The notes below the pieces were generated by a model, which saw only the letters and a list, made by a program, of their open reading frames with translations, ran no database searches and had not been told where the DNA came from. The position numbers and the translations under genes were made by a program. A stretch of DNA of 25,000 nt from Chromera velia (Eukaryota; Sar; Chromeraceae), in NCBI GenBank assembly GCA_018398765.1, contig JAHBMJ010000277.1, positions 99,125 through 124,124 on the forward strand. Reading direction: 5' to 3'. Below, piece by piece: positions 1 to 8,437 of this stretch. Positions within the stretch are counted from its first letter, which is position 1; each line of letters opens with the position of its first letter.

Positions 1-131
1 TCATTATCTGTAAGGAATGGCTGATCACTGAGCCGACATGCAGGTTTCAGGGTTCCTCTGAGAGGAGACGGGAGAAGCAGCGTCTTCCTCATCCGCCATT
101 TTGGAGTTGGTGAGGTCGTGTGGGGTGCACA

Positions 132-230
132 ATGAGGTTCTGGGCATGTGCACCTGCTGCTTTGTTGCTCCTTGAACTGTACCACTCAGATGCCTTCTTT
201 CAGTCAAGTACTCCTGATGGCCTGAGCAAT
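132..230 (+). other. Signal peptide plus start of transit-like presequence
   Basis: The first ATG of exon 1 opens with MRFWA, then a hydrophobic core (CAPAALLLLELY), then HSDA followed by FFQ. Cleavage after the Ala would leave Phe at +1. This matches the signal-peptide/transit-peptide junction known from algae with complex red plastids, where an aromatic residue follows the cleavage site. The next 25 residues are Ser/Thr/Arg-rich (VRQRRRPHLTSHW). The inference is import into a complex plastid. A plain secretory signal or other endomembrane location is the alternative. Confidence 0.55.
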
Positions 231-3200
231 GTCAGACAGAGACGGCGACCTCATCTTACCTCCCACTGGGCAACTCCTACAGACACAGAGAGAGACGCGA
301 AGGAACGTAAGAATGGATCCGGACCTACGAGAAGCGCCAACGACAAAGATGCGGTCACGAATAGTCTTAAAGACGCTGAAGCTGCTGTAGAGGCTTCATT
401 CAATGACACCAGGGTGCGTGCGTCGGAGGATTGGGTAATGCAGAGACGCCTTCCACTTATCCTTCCCGTCTCGTTCCTTTGACACACTCTGCCGCTTCCA
501 GTTTGCACACCCCACCGATCTTCAGCTCGGAGTGTTTCCAAATTCACTCCGTTTGTCCCCTGCGAGACAGTCACCCACCCACCGCCTCTGAAAGAGGGCA
601 ATGACTGGATGGATTTGTGTGTGCATGTCCTCCGTCCTTCAAATTTGCATCTCTGCCGACTCCTGCGCATGCATGCAATGCGAGAGAGAACCCATGTACC
701 GACTGCATGATCACTTGGAAAGGCAGGGGAGGGGAGGGGAGGGGAGGGGAGGGGGACTTTCTTGCGATCCCCCGGGGATGTTCCCCCCCGACGCCGCATG
801 ACTTTCTTTCTTTGCCGCCTTTCTTGTCTCGCTGTCTCTGCCCTCCTCACCTTCTCACATCAAATTGAGTTTCTCCTTCGTTTGTCTGTTGTGTTTCCCT
901 CCCTGCCCCCTCTCCTCTCTTTGTCGCAGCAATGGTTTCTCGAGAACAGAGAACCGTTCTTGGAGGCCTACAGTAACTACTCGGCGTTCGCAAAGGATCT
1001 CTGGCGGCGGGTCAATGGAAGGGCCCCCGAGGACGCCACCGCTGCCGTCATGGAAGAAATAGAGGTGGGGGGAAGGAAAGCACTCCCGTGTGTGAATGCG
1101 GAAGGAAAACAGGCGGATCTGTCTGTACGTGTTTGTTCACCCACAGCAGTCATGAAACAAAAACATTGAGGGTGCCGGACAAGGAGTGAGTGGATTTTGA
1201 TCCATACGTTCTGAAACAAAGGAGTGAGTGGATTTTGATCCATACGTTCTGAAACAAAGTACGGAGTGGAACGATGAACGAAGAGACAAGAAGAAGAGAC
1301 GGCGAAAAGAATGGAACGATACACTAACGGATGGGGAAGATAGAAGTAGCCACGGAAGCGCAAGCTGACTGCTCACTCGTCTCGCGATGACGATCCTTCT
1401 ATCGAATGCTCTTTCTGATACAAGTCCCCCCCTCCCTCCCTCCCCCCCTGTGCCTGATCTTCCTTCTGCGTGAATGTGTGTGCGTGTACGTTCACGGGTT
1501 TGAGCGACTGGGTGTGTAACTGTATGCGGGCGTGTCCCTCAGTGTGTGTGCGTCCGTGTGTGTCCCAGAACGACAACATAGCCATGGACTGTTAGTGCAT
1601 GTGCATGTGTATGTGTATGTGTCCACGGCTTATGACTGTTTGTGTCCCCCCCTGCAGAACGACGAGACGGCCACAAGCATCCGGGAGGAGATCAGGAAGA
1701 CCGCAGAACGCTGTGCAGTGATCGAAGAAGAGATGAAGGGGCTCTCGGGTCAGTCAGTCAGTCAGTCAGTCAGCCAAGCAGGCAGCAGGCAGACAGTGGA
1801 TGTAGGGGTGGGTCATTATACACTCCAAGGTCGGTGAAACAGACAGACAGACAGATAAAGAGACAGATAGACAGATTGACGCGAACCAGTGTCAACAGCC
1901 ACTCCCAAATCCAAGAGCCTCCCAACAAGAAACTCTTTTCGCCTCTTCCGCCCATACAGAACTTCTCTCCACCGACCTCGTCCTTCTCTTGTCTTCTCTT
2001 CTGTCTGTGTGTCTGTGCAGGACAACTTCCAAGTGTGCAATTCTATTTCAAAACTTTGTTTGCAAAATCCAAGAACGCGACTGGTCAGTGAGGGGGGGTC
2101 ACTTTTTCTCTTTCTTGCTTCCTTCGATACCTGACAGTTGCATAAACGTACGACGGTGGGCCCTACACACACAAACATGCGCGCACACACACACGCACTC
2201 TCACACTCACACTCACCCCACCCCACCTCCACCTACAAATACGCTGACTGCGTGCTTCTTCGTGCATGGTTCCTTGAATGAATGAGTGCAGCCGTGGAGG
2301 ATGATCAGGACGTCCGACGCGCGCTTGAGATCAAGAAGAGGGAGGTGAGCCGTTTTACTTTCTCTATCTGACTGATGACCGACAGAGTGAATTTTGAGTT
2401 TTCAAATTTGTTCCTGCCTGACTATTTTCATTCCACTTCCCTCCTTTTGCAGAGCCGAATGCTGAGGCGTGAGCTGATCATTCAGAAATGTGAACTGGAT
2501 CTTTTCGTGTTGCACAGGTCTGTCGGTTCCCCCATTTTTGCGTTCCTGCCTGAGGTTGGTTCCTTTATTGCATGTGCCTTTCCACTCTGCTTCCTGGCGG
2601 CGCTTCGAAAGAAACTAATTGGGGGGGGCAGCTGAAGTCCGTGAAAGTGAATTAGGGCGGGGGGGACTTTTCTCTTAGCTGCCAGAATCTCGATTAACAA
2701 AACAAATGAAGTCTCACCCAATTCTCTCTCTCTCTCTCTCTCTCTCTCTACGTGTGTATGTGGGCGGGGTACCTTGCAGGTTTTTCGAGAGGTCAGGGCT
2801 TCAGATTCCGTGGGCAGTGGAACTCCGAGAGAGAGAGCAGGGGCGGCGGGCAGATGGGGAACGCAATTTCGTTCTCTCTGGGGGGGGAAGTGCAGTTCAG
2901 GCGAGTGAGAAGGGGAAGGGGCAAATGGGTACAGATTCCCCCGAGTCTTTAGGGACTGTCGCGGAGATGTTGTCGTTGCAGTTTTACGGCACAATGAGGG
3001 AAGGGGTCACAGGGAGTAACAGCCTAGCGTTGAGATCTTACGAAGGGGGGCCTCTGTCAAAGGGGGGTGTATCGCTGAGTGGAGAGGAGGCGATCGACTT
3101 TGCAGTGACAGAATTTATGAGACTGGACAAAAAGTTTTTGGAAGCGCTGGAAATTATCGTCAGGGTGGGTAGGTAGGGAGTGAAGCAAAGGCAAAAAAAG

Positions 3201-5753
3201 CTGCGTCTTCGATCGTTTTTTACTGTTTTTCCTCCCTGTTTGACCTTTACTTTTCAAGGCTCAAGTTTGATATCCTTCGCATACCTTCTCTCTCTCTCTC
3301 TCTCTCTCTCTCCCCCTCTCCCTCTCCCTCCTTTCTTTCTTTCTTTCTTTCTTTGCTTTCTTCCTTCCTTTCTTTCTTTCTTTCCTTCTTTTTTTCTTTC
3401 TTTCTTTCTCTCGCTCTCTCAGTCTCTCTCTCTCTTTCTGCCCGTCTGTCTGTCTTTCCTCCTGTTTGTCGGTCTTTCCCTTTCTGGCCACTTTTCAGAA
3501 TTTTCCGGTTGGTCGCGTGATGCACTTCGATTCGTTTTGGTTGACTTTGCCCTCTTTGTGTGCATGTACATGTGCATGTGTGTGTGTGTGTGTGTGTGTC
3601 CTTGCGGTGCAGTCTGGGGGTCGTCTAGGAATTCAGACGGAGGGTAACCTCGTGACCCTGAGGGTCGAGACCCGGGCTCTTAGACAGAGACTCGGTAGGT
3701 CGGTCCGTCGGTCGGTTTGTTCTCTCTCTCTTGATTCATTCATTCATTGCTTTTTGACTGACTCTCATTTCCTCAATCAATCCGGTGAATCGATGAGGAG
3801 AAAGATGGGCTGGCTTGATTCTCCGTCAAAGTCTTCTTCTTCTTCTTCTTCTTCTTCTTCTTCTTTTTTTCTTCTTCTTCTTCTTCTCCTTCTTCTTCTT
3901 CTTCTTCTTTTTTCTTCTTTTTCTTCTTTTTCTTCTTTTTCTTCTTCTTCTTCTTCTTCTTCTTCTTCTTCTGCTTCTTCTGCTTCTTCTTCTTCTTCTT
4001 CTTCTTCTCTTCTCAGGTCTCTCTCGAGGAAAGAAGGCGGTGTCTGAGCAGGAAGGAGGAGAAGGAGCCTCAATCAGTTCCCCTCTCTCATGGCTGAAGA
4101 AAATCGACTTCGAGAAACCCAGGGCTAAGGTGAGCTCTTTCCTTGTTTGCTTGAATGTCTCTTCTAAGTTGAATGGTATGAGTCCCTTTCGGTGAATGCT
4201 AATATTGCGCCAAGAATATTCTTGCCTGCATTCGTTTTGTTGTTTGGGTCCATTCGATGTCCTTTGAGTGACTACTTTCAGTGGAAGAATCATATTCTTG
4301 GTTGTCTTCCAGTCCATCCGTTTGCGTGAATGCTCACGGTGTGTTGCGTCACTTGATTGACCTACTGTACGTCCTTCCTTTTTCTTTGACTTCACTGTAG
4401 TAGGCTTCTGCATTTATTTTCATACAGAATTTATTTATTTTCATACAAAAAAATTCTGTATGGAAACAAATTTGTGCATTTCTGCAGGTGGCGGCTTTCT
4501 TTGACTTCACCGTAGTAGGCTTCCAGCTGATCGCCTCAGACGCAAAGTACATCTGGGGATTGCTCCAGAAAGCCGTCTTCGAAGGGTCGGTGGGTGGGTG
4601 GGTGGGTGCGTTGGATTATTTGCCGTCCCTCCTCCCTTCTCTATGTTCATGTGGATGCGGATGTGGATTTTGTGTGGTGCACTCCCGAATCGGGAAATTA
4701 TAATTAATGCCTAGTTCCTAAGTCTACGAGTCTGCTGGTTCGCATCGCTGGCTGAGTGGTCTTCATGGCGGTGCATGTACGTCTGTGGTTGCACGCACGT
4801 GTCCATCCCTCCCTGATGAGCCAACCAGAGTGGGTGGAGTGGAGGGGGAGCGGGGGGGGCGGTTTTGCATGGGGGCTGCTCTCTCTCTCTCTCTCTTTCT
4901 CGAGTGGATGGTGCGTGACTGTCCCTTTGTCCTGCTTGCTTTTCCTTGGCTTCGTCTGTCTGCCTGTGTGCCTGCCTGGCCCTGCGTGTGCTGTGATGGG
5001 GAGGGAGCCGGAAGACAAAAAAAAGCAAGCCAGAAAGAAGCAAAAACAGGAAGAAAGAAGGAAGGAAGGAAGGAAGGAAGGAAGGACGAGAAAAAACTAA
5101 CAATGAAGAAGGAGTTCCGTTTGAAGATAATCTGAATGTGACAGACTCGCTTTATTCCCGAACGATACGAAAACCAATTCTTTTCCTTCTTCACACAACT
5201 CTCTCTCCGACGCGCGGCCTCTCTCCCATGAATGCATGGGAGGTGCAGGGCATCCCCCCACCCCGTGTAGGAAGGAGTTAGTGTTCTCTCTCCCCAAGCT
5301 CTCTTTTCTCTCTGTGCAAAAACATGCGAATGAACCGTCATTCAGATTTGCCTTATATGTTCTGTCCGGCAGGCACGAGTTTACCCCCGTAGAGGCCCTG
5401 TATGGATTCATTTTAAATGAATGAATCCATAAATTCTGTATAAAAATAAATCCATACAGGTACGAGTTTACCCCCGTGGAGGCCCAGGCGTTTCGGCGTC
5501 TGGTGAGTGACGTTCTCTGCGTCGTGCCCTTCGCGCTTGTTCTGCTGATCCCTCTGAGTCCCCCTGGCCACGTTTTGGCCTTCAACCTCATCCAGAGAGT
5601 CTTCCCGAACTTTTGGCCGTCTCCGTTCTCAGAGAGGAGGGTGGCCATGGCGAAACATTATATGCTATACGGGTAGGTAAGTTCGCGTGTATCTATCTGT
5701 ATGCTTGTGTGTGTGCGTGTGCGTGTGCGTGTGCGTGTGCGTGTGTGTGTGTT

Positions 5754-5805
<52 letters not shown>

Positions 5806-6747
5806 TCCTCTCTCTGCATGCTCTCTCTGTGGGGAAGCTGAACAGAACAAGAGTTTCTTCGTAGAGGCCTTGCAATAATGAGCCTGGGCTTTATGGGAGA
5901 GGTCAAGAAGGCATGTCTGTCTGTCACTCAAAAACTCCTTACGTCACTGTAGCCGGATCTCTGTGTCTCTATTGTGTCGAGAGGCACGAAGAAAGTTCTC
6001 CTCTTTTGCTTCAATTCTTCCTTGCATGCTTCTTCTCCTCAGACCTCCTGGTATAATTCTTCACTTCGTATTTTGTACGAAAAGAAGAAGTCTCTTGGCA
6101 GCACATTTTACGACCTATCTCAATAAATGGACTGTCGTCACCGGTGGAGGGAGGCATCGACTATTTGGCTGCATGGCTTGTTCGATGTGCATGTCTTTTC
6201 CTTCCTTCCCTCCTTCCTTCCCTCCTTCCTTCCCTCCTTCCTTCCTTCCTTCCTTGTTTGGTGCGACTGCCTTTTCCTTCCTTCCTTCCTTGTTTGGTGC
6301 GACTGCAGAAAGGGGCTCCCACCTCCAGTAGTTGACTTGTCCGAAGGTCTTGCAACCTTGACAGAAATGAGACAGGGGCAGAAAGAAAAAGAAAGAACGG
6401 GGACAAGCACTTACCCTGTCTCCGACCGTCAGACGTCTCCGTCCGAAGGTGCATCATCCCAGACCTCCGTAGCGACCCTATTGCTGGAGCCAGACGCAGA
6501 CGAGTTGAGTCTCCTTCCCCCCGAGGATGCCCCGAGTTTGGGCGATTTACCGCAGCAGAAGGGGGGGGACAGCACATCAAGTCTGCAGGCACCAAGATTC
6601 AAATTCAAGAAGAAAAACGTGCAGGCAAGAGGAACCGACTTGAAGGGAGAACAAAATCAAGAGGACGCTCCTAGAGATAGTGCTAGTGCGTCGCCGTCTG
6701 CTTCTGCAACAGAGGGAGTGGACCAGCCAGAAAAGTCTCCACGATAA
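132..6747 (+). CDS. LETM1-like membrane protein, 12 exons, plastid-type presequence
   Basis: Exons by GT-AG sites with matching phase: 132-413, 930-1064, 1658-1756, 2021-2087, 2292-2344, 2453-2517, 2780-3164, 3613-3694, 4017-4129, 4488-4585, 5460-5672, 6309-6747; this gives 676 residues. An alternative pair (exon 3 ending 1748, exon 4 ending 2083) is also in frame, gives 672 residues and reads exon 4 in another frame; I prefer the first because exon 4 then starts DNFQVCNSISKLCLQN. Residues about 428-535 resemble the LETM1 domain: FFDFTVVGFQLIASDAKYIW, an Arg-Arg-x3-Asp then Val-Val-Pro-Phe stretch, a hydrophobic segment LVLLIPLSPPGH, and FPNFWPSPF. LETM1 proteins are single-span organelle inner-membrane proteins in K+/H+ or Ca2+/H+ homeostasis; plants and algae also have more distant LETM1-like members, which this resembles. 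The middle (exons 3-7) is charged and helical. The last exon is a low-complexity Ser/Glu-rich tail. The family call is from recalled motifs, not a search. Confidence 0.72.
1181..1256. repeat. Two tandem copies of a 38-bp unit in intron 2
   Basis: Copies at 1181-1218 and 1219-1256 look identical. The unit contains the short palindrome TGGATTTTGATCCA followed by TACGTTCTGAAACAAA. That tail resembles part of the AT-rich inserts near 4450 and 5430 in the same gene. Confidence 0.8.
1749..1772 (+). repeat. (GTCA)n array forming overlapping splice donors
   Basis: The end of exon 3 runs into repeated GTCA. GT dinucleotides at 1749, 1753, 1757, 1761 and 1765 are each followed by CAGT or CAGC and differ in phase, so slippage or donor choice here changes the reading frame. 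A similar GTCA run occurs at 24629-24652 inside the last intron of the DHHC gene. Confidence 0.7.
2723..2749. repeat. (CT)n microsatellite in intron 6
   Basis: Perfect CT dinucleotide run about 30 bp upstream of the acceptor at 2778-2779. On the sense strand it is pyrimidine, so it could serve as part of the polypyrimidine tract. Confidence 0.85.
3285..3478. repeat. Long CT/TTTC polypyrimidine tract in intron 7
   Basis: About 190 bp almost wholly C and T on the sense strand: CT repeats, then CCCTCT, then TTTC/TTCC runs. Long open frames across it in several frames are low-complexity artefacts. A GT run at 3578-3599 follows, just before the acceptor of exon 8. Confidence 0.85.
3832..4014. repeat. 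(TTC)n polypyrimidine tract abutting an acceptor (intron 8)
   Basis: About 180 bp of TTC/CTT triplets with T-rich interruptions and two GCTTC variants. It ends directly at the TCTCAG acceptor before exon 9 (4017). It is a homopurine-homopyrimidine mirror repeat on the sense strand. Confidence 0.9.
4381..4523. mobile_element. Introner-like AT-rich insert A with 28-bp exon duplication
   Basis: A 28-bp stretch at 4381-4408 is repeated at 4496-4523 with one mismatch. The right copy is inside exon 10 and codes AFFDFTVVGF; the left copy lies in the intron. The 87 bp between them is AT-rich, with imperfect inverted ends (4409-4432 against 4451-4478; shared core CATACAGAATTT and AAATTCTGTATG), and carries the functional acceptor TTTCTGCAG. 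The arrangement suggests an inserted element that supplied the 3' splice site. Naming it an introner-like element is inference. Confidence 0.55.
5050..5086. repeat. (AAGG)n microsatellite in intron 10
   Basis: Purine-rich GAAG/GAAGGAAGG run on the plus strand, preceded by A-rich sequence from 5015. It lies in the 874-bp intron 10 and has no coding signal. Confidence 0.85.
5370..5485. mobile_element. Introner-like insert B with terminal inverted repeats and 29-bp duplication
   Basis: The 29 bp at 5370-5398 recurs at 5457-5485 with two mismatches. Both copies include CAG and the first codons of exon 11. The 58-bp insert between has terminal inverted repeats TGTATGGATTCATTTT (5399-5414) and AAAATAAATCCATACA (5443-5458), 15 of 16 matching. 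Only the right acceptor (AG at 5458-5459) keeps the LETM1 frame; using the left one meets a TGA inside the insert. The insert shares AATTCTGTATAAAAATAAAT-type sequence with insert A, so the two look related. Confidence 0.6.
5706..5806. repeat. (GT)n/(GTGC)n microsatellite in intron 11
   Basis: About 100 bp of GT with regular GTGC and GTTT interruptions, starting about 30 bp after the exon 11 donor. Confidence 0.9.
6196..6306. repeat. (TTCC)n tract with duplicated 29-bp pre-acceptor segment
   Basis: TTCC/CCTT runs end in two copies (6242-6270 and 6278-6306, 36-bp period) of a segment finishing TTGTTTGGTGCGACTGC. Only the second is followed by AG and makes the acceptor of exon 12. Confidence 0.8.
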
Positions 6748-7190
6748 CGAAAAAAGGCCATGTACAAAAAATCTTGAATTCACAAAATAGGTATGTCACC
6801 TACCGAATGTTCAGAAACCATGATATGCTGCGTGTAGGGGGGACTTTGAAAAGACGACTCGGATATATATAACGCATGTCAGCATGATCAACCACATACA
6901 GCTCAGAAATTGTGTAGAGAGAGTGAAAGGGAAAAGGGCCGTCATAAGGAGGGTCCGGCGGTTATTTACTAGGTAAGTAAGCAGTCAACTAGAGATGTGC
7001 AGAAATGAAAGCGTTACGCTTATTGAGTATAAGCCTAGGTACAAGCAGACTGTTTTTTCTGAAATTTTTCATGAAGTGGGCTAGGCGCCGTATATTTAAA
7101 AAAAAAAAATATAGAGTATAAAATTTTATTTTCCTAAAAGCTGTAAAAAGTTTGATACATCAGTAAGGACTTAGCTACACTCACACTAAC

Positions 7191-7260
7191 TTAAGTGATA
7201 AGTGATCAGTGGTGCCCTAGAGCAATGTCGCCGTTTTGTTTTATAGAGTATTATAGAGGT
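7191..7260 (+). repeat. Dispersed repeat fragment, GTGATAAGTGAT type (copy 1)
   Basis: The stretch starts TTAAGTGATAAGTGAT, continues with CTAGAGCA(A/G)TGTCG and ends TTTTGTTTTATA...TTATAGAGGT. The same order occurs at 18891-18995 with about 35 extra bases. It is probably a remnant of a multi-copy element. No coding content is visible. Confidence 0.6.
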
Positions 7261-7722
7261 TACCCCCGTAAATAGCAGGGGGGTGTACCTCATCGCTGAG
7301 GCTCAGACCACACCCCATGGCCCGCCTGGTTTCCCAGGCCGCTAACAAACAACAATCTGTCTGCGCTTTGCATGCTTTGGTCTATGGGTTGTTCAGAAGG
7401 GACTGCTCAAAAAATTGATCCAATGACAGAGGATGAAAGCACGCCTTCTCTCCATTCTTCTCTCAGTGATTTCTCCTTCTCCCTCCCTTAGCTGTCTTCC
7501 TGCTTCTATTGCTTCCAGAATGGTCTTATATTCTTCTTAATCGGTCTTGTGTAACTTTTTCAGTCTGTTGATTGATGCTCGATAACTTTTTTTGTTGAAT
7601 TTGATCTATAGGCCACCATGGGGCCTGACTTTACCTCATTTGTTCATTGATGATGTCGCTGATAGTCGCTGGGAGTGATTAAGGTTGATCAGAGGGCGGT
7701 GAATCGTAGTAACCTTGACATC

Positions 7723-7981
7723 GCTAGGTGGTGGGCAGGTGCGTATCAGTGGCTAGCGTAACATACTCGACTCATACATACAGGATTTGTTATGCCAGGT
7801 TCTTACTTCTGGATACTTCCTTACAGACTTTCATATCAAGGTTTGACTCACTGCCGACTGCATGCGCATGCGTATGACTTAATTGCATGGACGCGAATGC
7901 GTTTGAACTGCGCACATCTCGATATGGCCTAACATGCTGCGTTGTATACCGTTGGGCGGCTGCAAGCCTCACAACATTACG
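7723..7981 (+). repeat. 260-bp direct repeat, left copy
   Basis: Begins GCTAGGTGGTGGGCAGGTGCGTA and ends near CTGCAAGCCTCACAAC. It matches 10375-10643 along its whole length. Differences are almost all C/T or G/A transitions, plus a roughly 10-bp local duplication in the right copy. It has no long open frame and no clear TG...CA ends. Confidence 0.8.
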
Positions 7982-8437
7982 TGCCACGTCCCCCCTGCAG
8001 CCACGTCCTCGCTGGCTTATGTAGAAAACGCAAGTGAATCTTTTCATGCAACTCTTTTGGGCAATGGAGTGGTGATCATTGATTAGATCATCGCTTTCCC
8101 TCACCTGCGGCGTCACAAAAATCAAAGGTCACTTTTCTTTTCTTTTCTTTCATCTCTGTCATTTCTGTTTTTAGAATTCCCTTTACCATCTTTTCTGTAG
8201 CTTTTCTTCTCTTTCGCATTGTCAACTCATAGTCCACTCCAGTTAAACCATCACAACTACCAACCACCATTCGTACCGACTTTACCGTATACCCAGTGTA
8301 CATGCCCCCTCCCCCTTTAAAGCCGCGTCCATGCTCGGTCAGAGAGAGTATGACATGCACGAGGACAACAACAGAGAAAAAAAAAATCAGACACAAGAGG
8401 GCAAAAAACAAACATCGGTTTAAAATCGCTCCTTCGT

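Larger units (their letters stand above)
6748..8437. other. Intergenic region between convergent genes
   Basis: No open frame with convincing composition is visible. It contains an AT-rich stretch near 7030-7180 with an A12 run, a dispersed repeat fragment at 7191-7260, the left 260-bp repeat at 7723-7981, and CT-rich sequence at 8128-8220. A frame at 8088-8477 on the minus strand follows the stop of the minus-strand gene; it is probably downstream sequence and not a gene. Confidence 0.5.

Noticed and set aside
3247-4413. Lys/Arg/Glu- or Ser/Leu/Phe-rich long frames on both strands
   Set aside because: Low-complexity translation of CT and TTC microsatellites in introns.
5373-5425. Use of the left duplicated acceptor for exon 11
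   Set aside because: The frame runs into TGA inside the insert, while the right copy continues through the conserved LETM1-like segment.
5613-5931. Cys-Val or Thr-His repeat proteins
   Set aside because: Translation of the GT microsatellite in intron 11.
6043-6135. Possible extra exon starting after CTCCTCAG
   Set aside because: It can be entered in phase, but I found no donor that leaves in phase for exon 12, and the peptide has no LETM1-like feature.
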